A DNA stretch of 64,000 nt from Cordylochernes scorpioides (GCA_030710605.1 CP092882.1:18100316-18164315); one strand, 5' to 3'; positions 31,612 through 41,520 are shown, numbered from the stretch's first letter. Translations and numbers: made by a program. The notes: generated by a model from the letters alone, not told the origin.

Positions 31612-32382
31612 TGCCACGTGGAAAAGGAAAATTAGGGAAGACAAAAACTTCAGGAGGAAACAAAATTTATTTCAGCGAAGGACAAACTAAGAACGGTAAA
31701 CAAAAGATAAGCCACGAGGGAAATTTTCAGAGTCGCCAGATATAAAAATAAAAATGACCACTCTGTTAAATAAAAAATAATGAAATTAAGAAATACTATG
31801 TTACATAAATTAAATTAATACATACTATGTTACATAGCTTCTTCCCTATGGGAGCTGTGACCCACAGCTAGCAATTATTGTAGATACTGACATGGATCTG
31901 ACGTGCTTCTGCCAAGGATTCCATCGAAGTCTTGGAACTTTGTCCCTAGTACCTTTGCGTCCTTTTTCTTGCGGCGTGAAGAGCGGCTGTGTCGTCGTAT
32001 CGTCTATAGGGACATCGTCATCTTCGAGGGAAGTCTTGGCTTTAGCACGTGGTGGAATCCTGGAGCCAGTCTCCGAAAATGCAGATCACAGCACCCATGG
32101 CTTCAAGGTCTTCTCGGCGGTGTTCAAGTTTGTCTTCCCTAAATTACCCAGCATCTCCACCAAAATGCCACGTGGAAAATTAGGGAAGACAAAAACTTCA
32201 GGAGGAAACAAAATTTATTTCAGCGAAAGACAAACTAAGAACGGTAAACAAAAGATAAGCCACGAGGGAAATTTTCAGAGTCGCCAGATATAAAAATAAA
32301 AATGACCACTCTGTTAAATAAAAAATAATGAAATTAAGAAATACTATGTTACATAAATTAAATTAATACATACTATGTTACA
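31612..32382 (-). mobile_element. TRIM-sized LTR retrotransposon
   Basis: Direct repeats of 223 bp (31612-31834) and 217 bp (32166-32382) differ mainly by one 6-bp insertion. On the minus strand each starts TGTAACATAG and ends CCACGTGGCA. ATAT flanks both ends (4-bp duplication, Gypsy-like). The internal part is only 331 bp. A primer-binding site TGGTGGAGATGCTGGG (32162-32147) lies 3 nt inside one LTR, and a purine tract AGGGAAGAAG lies before the other. Confidence 0.85.
31835..32165 (-). pseudogene. Internal coding remnant of the LTR element
   Basis: The minus strand carries KAKTSLEDDDVPIDDTTTQP and LFTPQEKGRKGTRDKVPRLR between stops. No gag or pol domain recognised. Short plus-strand ORFs over the same bases are not supported. 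Confidence 0.4.
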
Positions 32383-32394
32383 ATATGTTATAAT

Positions 32395-32470
32395 ACCTTG
32401 ATAAAGGTTGGCGTTCAGCCTACTGAAATATTGGTAAAATAAATGATATTTTGATCCAATATATGCCTTA
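32395..32470 (+). repeat. Hammerhead-like repeat P4
   Basis: ACC-TTGATAA-A-GGTTGGC GTTC AGCCTACT-GAAA-TAT-T^GGT, then TATTTTGATCCAATATATGC. Stem I ACC/GGT, stem II GGTTGGC/AGCC(T/A)ACT, minimal stem III. The core deviates at C3 and G8. Further copies at 32939-32980 (-) and 33006-33080 (+). Confidence 0.55.
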
Positions 32471-32699
32471 TTAATTAAAGATTTATTTATGGATTGCTCT
32501 ATTTTCAAAACGATATCTAAACATGTATACACTAAATTACATTATGCTTTAAATAGGTTTATAATAAAAGCATATACCATATATATAATTTTTACTTCAA
32601 ATTTATATCAAAATAGTGAACAAATATAGAATAATTATACAATAAAATAAAGGAAATTTTAAACTATTTTTGACGCGTATGATTCTTTTTTAAATAAAA

Positions 32700-32785
32700 C
32701 AATTTTCTATTGCTCTTATTGCAATGATAAAATTATCTATTTCTATCTTCACGATAAAATAATGGGTGTCGCGCTAATGCATCAA
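32700..32785 (+). repeat. Degenerate 3' end of a permuted-hammerhead unit
   Basis: GACGCGTATGATTC, TTTCTATTGCTCTTATTGC, TCGCGCTAATGCATCA. Core absent. Confidence 0.45.
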
Positions 32786-32938
32786 AATAAAATATACTTA
32801 ACACAATTAAGATTATTTTAAAAGTCTGATAAGTATTTACAAAAATCTATTGAATTTAATTTTTTTTTTAAATAGAGCAATCCATGAATAAATCTTTAAT
32901 TAAAAAGGCATTTTTTGGATCAAAATATCATTTATTTT

Positions 32939-33085
32939 ACCAATATTTCAGTTGGCTGAACGCCAACCTTTATCAAGGTATTATAACATATTAAATATAT
33001 TATAACACCTTGATAAAGGTTGGCGTTCAGCCAACTAAAATATTGGTTAAATAAATGATATTTTGATCCAATATATGCCTTTTTA
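32939..33085. repeat. Head-to-head pair of P4 repeats
   Basis: CAATATTTCAGTTGGCTGAA with CGCCAACCTTTATCAAGG faces CCTTGATAAAGGTTGGCG with TTCAGCCAACTAAAATATTG. The plus copy has TAAAA instead of GAAA. Confidence 0.6.
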
Positions 33086-33327
33086 TTTATTTAATTTAAT
33101 GTATGAGACTTTGCTAGATATATTAGTTGTCTTGGATCAATGCGTTACATCCACAGAAACAGATTCGAATCATCCACTACATGAATTCTTTCAAGAAAAC
33201 TCTTGAAATTACCATGATTGGTTATAAATTGAGTGTTATAGATATTAGGTCGAAAATAATCTGGAATACCTTGTGAAAAAATAGTGCAAATGTGATATTG
33301 TACTGGGGTAAGGTGCATAAATTAAGA

Positions 33328-33580
33328 AAAAGGCATCTCCTTATCGTGCAACTGAAAGTTGCTGATGGCTGATGGCGTTGAGGTACAGCTTGCAGCACGC
33401 TGATGAGGGCCAACAGCCCGAAACGCGTCCGTGGTTAGCTTTTCTTGATTAATCAAGAATGGGTATTTGGCCAATTCTGGAATAATTAAAAATCAACGAG
33501 AATAGTTGATATTTATTCCGATAGATGGTGCAAGCCATCAGCAACTTTCAGTTGCACAATAAGGAGATGCCTTTTTCTTA
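33328..33580 (+). mobile_element. Inverted-repeat-bounded element carrying a hammerhead
   Basis: AAGGCATCTCCTTATCGTGC and AACTGAAAGTTGCTGATGG at the left are the inverse of CCATCAGCAACTTTCAGTTG and CACAATAAGGAGATGCC at the right, about 40-bp arms. The interior has the hammerhead at 33391 and TTTTCTTGATTAATCAAG as in P2. TAAATTAAGAAAAAGGCAT also occurs at 3690. Confidence 0.7.
33391..33436 (+). ncRNA. Hammerhead ribozyme, canonical order
   Basis: GCACG-CTGATGA-GGGC CAACA GCCC-GAAA-CGCGT-C^CGTGG. Complete core, perfect 4-bp stem II, stem I CACG/CGTG, minimal stem III ACGCGT, cleavage site C17. The best canonical example here. Confidence 0.85.
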
Positions 33581-33922
33581 ATGGAATACCTTGGTTGAGG
33601 AAATCTTTCAATGTATCATTAGTATTATTCAATAGGAACGACATTCTTGATACAAATATTTACATGTAATACTACTATCCTCTCATTATATGTCCATATA
33701 GTTAATGGCTCTTTAGATGAGTGAAATTTTCTTGCATTCTCATTTTCAGGAATATTATTTGCGTTATATGGTGAAATAAAGAGCCATCAACTACCTTAAG
33801 GAGACATCAAACTGAAAATATGTCCATATAGTTCAATTAAATACCATAACACTAAGAGTCAACCCTTCAGTTCTCAATATATATAAACAGAAGTATCCCA
33901 TATAATTTTAGAGCTCTAAAAA

Positions 33923-33989
33923 GCGGTATGGTAGATTAAACTAATGAAACCGCTGGAAGGGTTCACCACTGATGAGCTAGGTCCTCACA
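33923..33989 (+). ncRNA. Strand-permuted hammerhead, decayed stem II
   Basis: GCGGTA^TGGT, AGATTAAA, CTAAT-GAAA-CCGC, then TTC-ACCA-CTGATGA-GCTAG. Stems I and III and the core are intact. Stem II reads CTAAT against GCTAG, consistent with CTAGC/GCTAG decayed at a CpG, a further compensatory state versus CTGGC/GCCAG. Preceded by the family leader TTTTAGAGCTCTAAAAAGCG. Confidence 0.55.
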
Positions 33990-34064
33990 ATATTTTTGAT
34001 AGCAGTCAAGGACAGTAGGAGATGTGTTTTATTTGAAAATAAAATATAGATGGTGTGTTATTGC

Positions 34065-34135
34065 CGTGTGCTCAGTACAGAGAATGGTGGACCATATTGC
34101 CAAAGACTGCGGAAAACCGCTCAACGAGTGGACCT
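34065..34135 (+). pseudogene. RLE-LINE zinc-finger fragment
   Basis: VCSVQRMVDHIAKDCGKPLN is readable and aligns with VQRTVDHLATNCGRLLP of the element at 43361-44753. It follows directly the 3' end of the ribozyme unit (AGATGGTGTGTTATTGC). Confidence 0.65.
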
Positions 34136-34298
34136 AGAACTGCCATCAGTTTTAAAATGTATTAAAATTCTATCTTAATGAAACTCAATGATAAAATATA
34201 TGTGGGATTACACCTGTCAATAAAAATATGATTTCAAATATACAACAACAAAAAGCCTTTTAAAATTAGATATAGAAGATTCTTCTTAGCAACATATG

Positions 34299-34503
34299 TA
34301 GCGATTAACAAAATGAAAGAAGACAAGTTTCTTTAATTATTTCGACGACGCAAGCTTTCGGACAAAAGCCCTTCAACAGGCAAGATAAAACGACACTATC
34401 ACATAGTGTCGTTTTATCTTGCCTGTTGAAGGGCTTTTGTCCGAAAGCTTGCGTCGTCGAAATAATTAAAGAAACTTGTCTTCTTTCATTTTGTTAATCG
34501 CTA
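34299..34503. repeat. 205-bp near-perfect palindrome with hammerhead-like arms
   Basis: Centre near 34401 (CACTATCACATAGTG). Arms run from TAGCGATTAACAAAATGAAA to its inverse. Each arm carries TTGC-CTGTTGA-A-GGGC TTTT GTCC-GAAA-GCT-T^GCG, a hammerhead layout with A6 changed to U. Confidence 0.85.
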
Positions 34504-34505
34504 CA

Positions 34506-34700
34506 AAAAGTCTTTTATTGGAGACCTATTGCCCTACATAAGTGCCCAGAAAAAATATTTACAGGTGATCGTTTATTTATATATCTATTTACACACGGCT
34601 CTCTTTCCTCAGTGTTTCTTCTCTTACACAGCCTTGTAAAACTTGTACAGGGACAATGCATTGGATTTATTTTTGTCATCCTAAACAACAGAGCCTCCAG
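34506..34700 (-). repeat. LINE 3' end, family L3
   Basis: AAAAAGTCTTTTATTGGAGA and CCTACATAAGTGCCCAGA correspond to 40640 and 40795 (AAAAAGCCTTTATTGAGGAC), the inverse 3' end of the LINE whose C-terminus lies at 40887-41330. Confidence 0.5.
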
Positions 34701-35047
34701 AGCAAGATGATATGATCCTTTTTTTTTTTTGTAAAAGAAGTTCTCTTTCACTTCTTAACTTTAAGCATAAGAAGATTTCAAATATACTATTAGTTATTCT
34801 TGCCCATCACGTAAGGTTTCTGAACAAAACCCGCTTGAAATTTGAGGCAAATATTCATTTTAATACCATATGCCTATATGTCAAAATATTTATTTTCTTG
34901 AAAAGTAGTGAAAGAGGATATTATGCTATATTTTACTCGTGGAACATCAATTTTGAGTGTTCAGAAGTAATGAACAAGGATGCTGGTACTCAATTTGCCT
35001 TGATATTGTCTCTCCATGCTTGATATATCCTGATGTAAATTCTTACC

Positions 35048-35309
35048 ATGCTTATTGCTAACTGCACCAAGATTGTCCGGAAAGTAATCCAGATGTGAAT
35101 TCTGGAAAATGATCTTGAGAGACGCAAGTTACAGTCCAGTGCTTTGTAGAAAAGAAAGAGCTCGTTGACTGAGTCACTCAAGTTTTCAGCTCTGATATTT
35201 TCGAGAAGTTTCTGCAAATATTTATAAATAAACTCCATATATTGCTCCTTCAACTTCATGTAAGCGATATTCAGAATTTTCAATCTTGCAGGAATACTCA
35301 AATCTGTGG
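35048..35309 (-). CDS. Candidate coding exon, possible membrane/receptor protein
   Basis: Between a cag acceptor (high end) and GTAAGA donor (low end), the minus strand is open for about 87 codons. It begins LSIPARLKILNIAYMKLKEQ, then QKLLENIRAENLSDSVNELF, FYKALDCNLRLSRSFS and FRTILVQLAISM. The helical, Leu/Ile-rich wording faintly resembles the last helices of arthropod gustatory receptors, but I cannot confirm it. No partner exons found. Confidence 0.3.
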
Positions 35310-36045
35310 TCTAATGAAAATTCCTTCTTCAAAGTTTACATTATTCTAGGAAATTTAAGTATGAAAATCCAGCATCATTTTGATTCATTTCCTTGACAAA
35401 GTTATTTTTTAATCCCTGTTTAATATGTAATAGTCGTAAGTAAGTAGACCAGTGAAGGATCTTGGAGTAATAGTATCATGGCTTGTCTAATTCTTTCTCA
35501 TGTAATGCCTTTTCCTGTCTATTCTATCCCACTCGTACAGAAAACAATTTTGTAAATCCAAGTTGTAAACCAAGAAAGAGAGCAATGACTTCCAATTTAC
35601 CACCGGTTTTCCAACTGTAGCTGATATACTCTCTTTTCAAAAGCAGCTTCAAAAATCTTTCAAATTTTTTTCAAAAATATTTTCAATCCATAACAAATGT
35701 GTAATTTTTTCTGCTAAAATTAAAATGATAATAATCTTGTAAAATATTTCTACTTTTTTTTCTTATGTAAATTAATATACATTTATATGATTCTATCCTT
35801 TAGTTTGTTGTATTCGCATTACAGCCTGTTAAAGGATGTTATTGTCCGAAATTTCGCCAAGATTATCTCTCTTTAAGAAAGAAAATCGTCGCTGTTAGCT
35901 TTTGTCTCTTCTTAGCAATTATATCTGCCGATTCCTCTTGTTGTAATAAGCCTTGTGGGTCTAGCTCTTTCAGATTGAAGTTACCTATTTAAATACACTT
36001 TGATCATAGTCAAAAGTCCGATAATTCATAATATTGATAGTTGTA
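35310..36045. other. No gene recognised
   Basis: AT-rich sequence with no convincing exon, repeat or RNA. Confidence 0.4.
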
Positions 36046-36050
36046 ATATT

Positions 36051-36270
36051 CAGAAAATAAGGATAAGAGGGAAAGAGAAAGCAAGAAATATCGGTGACGC
36101 TGTTCAGGAAATCTATGAAGTTGGGCTTTTTTAGCTTCCTTATATACTACACGTTGGTGTAGTTACAAAGATAATATGCATATAAGGAGACAAAAGTCCA
36201 TCTTGATAGATTTCCTAAACAGAGTCACCTTGATTTCTTGCTTTCTCTTTCCCTCTTATTTTCTAAATCT
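36051..36270. repeat. Foldback element, about 74-bp arms
   Basis: AGAAAATAAGGATAAGAGGG and AAAGAGAAAGCAAGAAAT at the left face ATTTCTTGCTTTCTCTTT and CCCTCTTATTTTCT at the right, around a roughly 70-bp centre. Confidence 0.8.
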
Positions 36271-36779
36271 TACAGATATTCATTCATAGCATTTTGGCGT
36301 AGATAAAAGTGTAGTCTCTCCCAATATTACGCATTGATACTAAATATAATATATTAGGGAGTTTAAATTGTCCTTTTGGTATCATTATGGTTCTTCGTCA
36401 CTTTACGTCCTTTCTGCCGCGCCCCCTCTGATCGAGGAATGACCGCGCCGTCTACAAGGCGGCCCTCACTTAGAATTTTAAAAAAATCTTTCAAACGCAG
36501 ACTGTTTATAGGGAATATATGTATAATAATATATATAATTATATAATAAACAAAACAATAGTCTTGATCACCTGGTAGATTAAAAACTAACGAAACCTCC
36601 AGGTTTCCCTTCTTTTATATTTATCGCTTAATAATTTCCGAAATGCGCGTCTTGTATAAATTAAGTTCTCTCTAAAAAGTAATGTTTTAAAATGTTTTTA
36701 TTCTTAAAGTTGACCTTAAAGTATATTTGACCAATCCAAGTCCACGTTGGTCAATGGTTCAGTGTCGGGCGGTGTCCAG

Positions 36780-37256
36780 AGAGCGACAAAGTCCGTCGGC
36801 CACCCAACGCCTTCATGATCTTCGCGCAGGAGCACCGGAAGCGGCTGTGCCAGGAACACCGCGAGGAGAGCAACAAGGCCATCAGCGTGCGACTAGGTAT
36901 GATGTGGAGAGGTCTGCCAACCTCGGTCCGTGAGCGGTACTTCGACCGCGCGCGCCAGGCGACGCGAGAGCACCGCCTGAGGTACCCCTGGTATGTGTAC
37001 AACCCCCGGGAGGCGCGGCTGAGGAAACAAGGACTTCTGGGCGGGGCCAGACCACCGTCTACGAGAAGCTCCTCCCCTCCGCGCCGTCAGCCCACCCCCG
37101 TCCCGCCCCCTCCGCCGCCGGAGGTGGTCCTAACGGAGGACACACGCCGCAGTATTCGGGACGCCGTCGCTCTAGGGCTGGGCTTTGTCGGCCCTCAGTC
37201 CGCCAGTCACGTCACGCCCCTGGGGGAGGAATGGACGTCGCAGATCTATTTCATTG
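36780..37256 (+). CDS. SOX-type HMG-box exon (SoxH/Sox30-like)
   Basis: Acceptor gtccag; frame starts SDKVRRPPNAFMIFAQEHRK. A complete HMG box of about 75 residues follows: MNAFM-like PNAFMIFA, ISVRLGMMWRGLP in helix 2, REHRLRYPWYVYNP and REARLRKQ at the end. The RYPWYVYNP ending recalls Sox30 (FPGWVYQP) more than SoxB-F (YPNYKYRP). A Pro/Ser tail (PTPVPPPPPPEV) and LTEDTRRSIRDAVALG follow. The exon ends ATT-G|GTAGGT, phase 1, so more exons exist. SOX proteins bind the DNA minor groove; Sox30 acts in spermatogenesis. The exon is very GC-rich against the background. Confidence 0.85.
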
Positions 37257-37328
37257 GTAGGTCTCCCTCTTACCTCTTATTTACAATATTGTCTGGACAA
37301 TGTTTGGTATATTACCTCCCACTATCGA

Positions 37329-37760
37329 CTATCTTTGTAAACTCAAACCTCCCACTAGCGACCACCTTTGTAAAATTCAAACCTCCCACTAGCAACCACC
37401 TTTGTAAAATTCAAACTTCCCACTAGCGGCCCACTTTTGTAAACTCAAACCTCCCACTAGCGAGCACCTTTGTAAAATTCAAACTTTCCACTAGCGGCCC
37501 ACTTTTGTAAACTCAAACCTCCCACTAGCAACCACTTTTGTAAAATTCAAACCTCCCACTAGCGGCCCACCTTTGTAAAATTCAAACCTCCCACTAGCGG
37601 CCCACTTTTGTAAACTCAAACCTCCCATTAGCGACCACATTTGTAAAATTCAAACCTCCCACTAGCGGCCCACTTTTGTAAACTCAAACCTCCCACTAGC
37701 GACCACCTTTGTAAAATTCAAACCTCCCATTAGCAATCAGTTTTGTAAAATCAAAATTGA
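37329..37760 (+). repeat. 34-bp minisatellite in the SOX intron, about 12 copies
   Basis: The unit is CAAACCTCCCACTAGCG(A/G)C with CACCTTTGTAAAATT or CCACTTTTGTAAACT. Two variants, GACCACCTTTG and GGCCCACTTTTG, alternate over much of the array, so the higher-order unit is 68 bp. It starts about 70 bp after the exon donor. Confidence 0.9.
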
Positions 37761-37764
37761 CTCG

Positions 37765-38420
37765 GAAATATACTCCAACCTCCAATGAAACCATCTCCAG
37801 AAAAACCAAGAAATATCTCTTGTTTTCAGATAGTGTCTCATAGGTGATTCTGCCATATTTGCATATTAAGATATAAACTTTAAGATTAAAATATTAGCCA
37901 GCTAAACTCTTAAGAGAACCTTAATTATCAATGGATAAAAAGTGATATAGTGACCTCTTTTGTTCTGATATTAATTAAAATCTACAAGAAGCGAATATGA
38001 CTACAGTCGATTCCCCATTTAAGACTGGGAGACCATAAATGGCATGTCTTAAATCCGATTCACCTCTGATAAAAGAGACCCTCTCCCAATTTCAATTTTC
38101 ATCATTGCGCAGAATGAATAGTTTTTAATTATATATTAAATAGGGCGATACAGATAAATAAATCTTGATTTTATTAATTGCATATATATTGGATAAAAAA
38201 AAAAAAAGAATTAAATTTTGGTTTAAAAAAATCTTTTTGGCCCAATATAGCCTTTTTATATAAGAATTATGAATATATATATTCCTGTAAAAATATATTA
38301 AAACAGTGCATTTTGGTTCATCAGCCTGCCCGGTAATGGTAAAGCCACAACTCCAGAAGGCATCTCTTTTTGTATATACATGAATACTATCCACTCGCAA
38401 CTTTGTTATATGGATATATA
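37765..38420. other. No gene recognised
   Basis: AT-rich, presumably SOX intron. GCCCAATATAGCCTTTTTAT at 38240 is a P4-like trace. Confidence 0.4.
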
Positions 38421-38423
38421 TAC

Positions 38424-38650
38424 ATTCATGGACAAAACTTAAGGAAGTTGTACCTTTTAGCATGTATATCGGGATTCAGACAATAACTCTGAAAGATATT
38501 TGATACACAATAACCTTTATTGAAGACACACGAGATTATCAAATGTGAACAATATTGCCTCTGTCCCCCCCCCCCCCCCCCCCCTTCAAAAAAATAGATG
38601 ACCGGCGACATCAAAAATGAAAAAAACTTAAGTTTTTTTAAATGAGTGTA
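38424..38650 (+). repeat. MITE-A copy with poly-C tract
   Basis: CATTCATGGACAAAACTTAA, TATCGGGATTCAGACAATAA, then a run of over 20 C at about 38562-38584 where relatives have CTGTCTCCATAAAA. The right end, CTTAAGTTTTTTTAAATGAG, is degenerate. Confidence 0.8.
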
Positions 38651-38869
38651 TATTTATATATGTACCTAGAGAGGAATCTATCCCTTTAATTATAAATCAG
38701 AACTATGTCCATCACACCCCAGTAAAACACTTTACTAGTGATGATGAAGAATGGCCACAACACCATTTTTAACAAATCTAGCCAAAAAAAAAACAACCTC
38801 TTAAGTTATTTAAATCTCCTGGATATCAATCAAACAAATGCCACAAATTTCTAGAAATGAGTTTCTTTT

Positions 38870-39080
38870 TATCTTTATTTAACGTAATCTCGAGATTTCG
38901 GGCATCTCTACCCTTATATATAAACATTTAATGAAGATAAAAGAAACCCATCTCCAGAACCTGTGGCATTTGTTTGAAAAAAAAAAGCCAACAACCAGTA
39001 TACCATGGTTTCGGGCTATGGCTCTCATCAGTACAGGGACGGCTTCATTACATCCTACGAGAGGGAGTATGAATATATAT
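38870..39080 (-). repeat. Penelope-type repeat P5 with hammerhead
   Basis: CTCGAGATTTCGGGCATCTC and the hammerhead at 38994-39039 lie in a foldback-like segment containing ATGAGTTTCTTTTTATCTTT and AAAAGAAACCCATCTCCAGA. Confidence 0.5.
38994..39039 (-). ncRNA. Hammerhead ribozyme, canonical order
   Basis: Minus strand: CCCTGTA-CTGATGA-GAGC CATA GCCC-GAAA-CCATGGT-A^TACTGG. Complete core, stem II with one mismatch, stem III ACC/GGT, stem I GTA/TAC then CC/GG, cleavage site A17. Confidence 0.8.
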
Positions 39081-39774
39081 GATATTGTCACAGTAATGAA
39101 GGTGACGAGTGTTTGGGTAGAATAAAATAATTATTTATTAGATGACTTTAAATAGTTAATAAGTTTGAGGGATAAAACGAAATAGAGGTAAACTAAGTTA
39201 AATGGATAAAAATAATGGTAAATTAAGGAAGTAATGTCAGAGACCCAAACGGCTGGCCATCGGCTACACCCTTCAAGATGGCGACTATTGTTTACAAACT
39301 TCCCGCCAAGCGCGCCCGCCACCTATCGGGGCTTAGGTACATAACATTCGCCAAGCTGTCGATGTATTATTCACAGTTACAAGCTATGTACATTTTTGGT
39401 TATGACAATATATATTATAAATAATTTTTAAAAGCCTATCTTGGATCAGTATTTTTTATTATAAGCCTCTACTGCCTACAACAAGGCAATTCACCCAAAT
39501 TCTAAATATATATATGTCGTATCCGTCGTGGTCGAATGGAAGGGCGCGACCGTTGTACATGTAAGCTTCGAAAAATAACTTGTTCCACACTCGTGAGCGC
39601 GCGCACGAGGCGGCGTGCCGTAGCATTCGCCCGCGCGCGCTGGCGCCCACGTTTATTTTGTACATTGTATTTATAGATGGGTGAATTTGTATTTACAATT
39701 TTAACATTCTAATTATGGCTGAAATAAATTATATCTCTTGGGCATTAGGCAAATTATGACATATACAATTTTTA

Positions 39775-39870
39775 AAAAGCCTTTATTAAGAACACTCGTC
39801 CCATTCAGGATTCTTCCAGATAGGTAAACAGAAGTAAAATAACAGTTATCTACAGAAAATACATATTGAG
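39775..39870 (-). repeat. LINE 3' end, family L3
   Basis: AAAAAGCCTTTATTAAGAAC and CTCGTCCCATTCAGGATTCT match 40640 and 40795. Confidence 0.55.
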
Positions 39871-40129
39871 ATCGACATTTCTTCAAGTTGGATTCATCAT
39901 TTGTGTTGCGTCTATTGTCTAGATTGTTTTTCAGAATTTGTGAAAAGCTAATGTATTAGGTTTGCTTTTTACTATTTTTGCCATTAAAACATATGGCGAC
40001 TTGTTTTTATAACCAATCTTTTAAGTTTTCAAAAGATTTTAAGTTCTTAAATTTCAGCAATAAAACATGATTGTTTAAATAGTAAAAAAAAAATTCTTAT
40101 TTGGGTAACTCAGCGCTACTTCAAAATAT

Positions 40130-40275
40130 AAATAAATGGCTTTTCTTGATTTATCGAGAAAATGGGTTGACCAAATATCAGGTAACAGGTTAAATCAACG
40201 TTTAGTTGATTTCTTTTCCACTAGAAGGCGCTCTACAATCTAAAAAGTTCATGTGCTCGTGGTCAGGATATGCCT
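40130..40275 (+). repeat. Penelope-type repeat P2, ribozyme lost
   Basis: ATGGCTTTTCTTGATTTATC, AATGGGTTGACCAAATATCA, GGCGCTCTACAATCT, CATGTGCTCGTGGTCAGGAT. It starts just after the position of the hammerhead in other copies. Confidence 0.65.
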
Positions 40276-40306
40276 CTTTTAATTTTAATATAAATAAATG
40301 TAGAAG

Positions 40307-40588
40307 TACACCTATCCCCCGATTTACACGGTACTTGATTTACACGTGTTCGCTTTTACACGGTTTTCCAAATATATATATATTTTTTTTATCGCACTAT
40401 ACTAAATGCTACTGTGCTTGAACACATGCGCTGTGTACACATCTCACGAGGAATCCCGAGCTTATGTGTTGACTACATATTTTAACCTGTCAATGCATTT
40501 TATTTTTATTTCTGTGTACACCTATCCCCCGATTTACACGTTTTTCTCAGGAACGTATCTACCGTGTAAATCGGGGGATAGATGTATA
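40307..40588. mobile_element. MITE with ACCTATCCCCCGATTTACAC termini
   Basis: TACACCTATCCCCCGATTTA occurs at 40307 and 40517; the inverse TAAATCGGGGGATAGATGTA closes at 40566-40585. Short tandem TTTACACG segments suggest a pogo-like internal-repeat MITE. Confidence 0.7.
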
Positions 40589-40635
40589 TCGTTGATACAG
40601 AGATACTTTGTATTTTCAGAGAGATAACAACAACA

Positions 40636-40700
40636 AACAACAAAAAGCCTTTATTGAGGACCTCTCGTCCTATAAAGGATTCGCCAGTTTACAGAGTAAT
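40636..40700 (-). repeat. LINE 3' end, family L3, with (GTT)n tail
   Basis: ACAACAACAAACAACAAAAA then GCCTTTATTGAGGACCTCTC. On the minus strand this is a 3' end with a GTT-rich tail. Confidence 0.6.
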
Positions 40701-40794
40701 TGAAGAGAAGAGAACTAAGAATACAGAGAGAAACCTATAAGTAGTAGGTATAGTGTAGTATTTTCTACACTGTGACTATATACAACAGCAGCAA

Positions 40795-41520
40795 CAAGCC
40801 TTTTACTAGAATCAAAGTCCCATACAGGATTCTTAATTCTAATCCTGACAAAGATTATTTACATATAATTATTTACATAAATTATATTATGTATATAACT
40901 TCCTTTTCTCTTCAGCCGTTTTCCAAAATTTGAACAACGCAAACGCTCCAGCTCTGTTTCTCACCACCTCATTCAACAGGAGCTCCAAAGAGAGTCCAAC
41001 AGGGCCTATTTCACTAATGAGCACTTCTCGTTCGTCTTTCAGCCCCATATATGAGAGTATATGGTGATGTAGCCCCGGCTCCATTCTTGTCCCGCAAATC
41101 TCGCATGTCCATCCGTCTGTTTTAAATATTTTGGGGCGATCATCAGTAAAGAGCACCGAGAGGATTCTCAGTCCGGCAATACACCGTTTGACCCGGAGCG
41201 GGAAATCGCTGGACAGATAGTGTTCCGGTAACGGAGTTGAGCAGATGTTTTTATAGTGTGGGTATAGTCTTGAATTTGTTATTCTTGTGTGATCCTTTTG
41301 CAGAGATTGATCTATTGCAGTCCTGATTATGTGGGGAATTTCTCTTTGTAATGTTTATAGTCTGTGCAGAAATTCAACCATTGAAATCCGGTGGTGTTTA
41401 AAATATTAACTATACTTCCTGTGAAACCTATACATTTTTTCGTTGCGTTTGAGATTTCCCACAGCTGGGACAAGCAGAGCAGCGGCAATCTAGTTTTACC
41501 CATTCCCAGCATTATTTTCA
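40795..41520 (-). pseudogene. LINE C-terminus, family L3
   Basis: Reading on the minus strand: ISNATKKCIGFTGSIVNILN, GFQWLNFCTDYKHYKEKFP, a frameshift near 41330, RLYPHYKNICSTPLPEHYLS, RCIAGLRILSVLFTDDRPKI, and a zinc-binding CEICGTRMEPGLHHHILSY ending at 40887. This is the arrangement at the C-terminus of apurinic-endonuclease LINEs; exact clade not assigned. 5'-truncated and frameshifted. Confidence 0.65.

Noticed and set aside
37329..37760. CRISPR-like array
   Set aside because: Direct repeats without unique spacers; a head-to-tail minisatellite in a eukaryotic intron.
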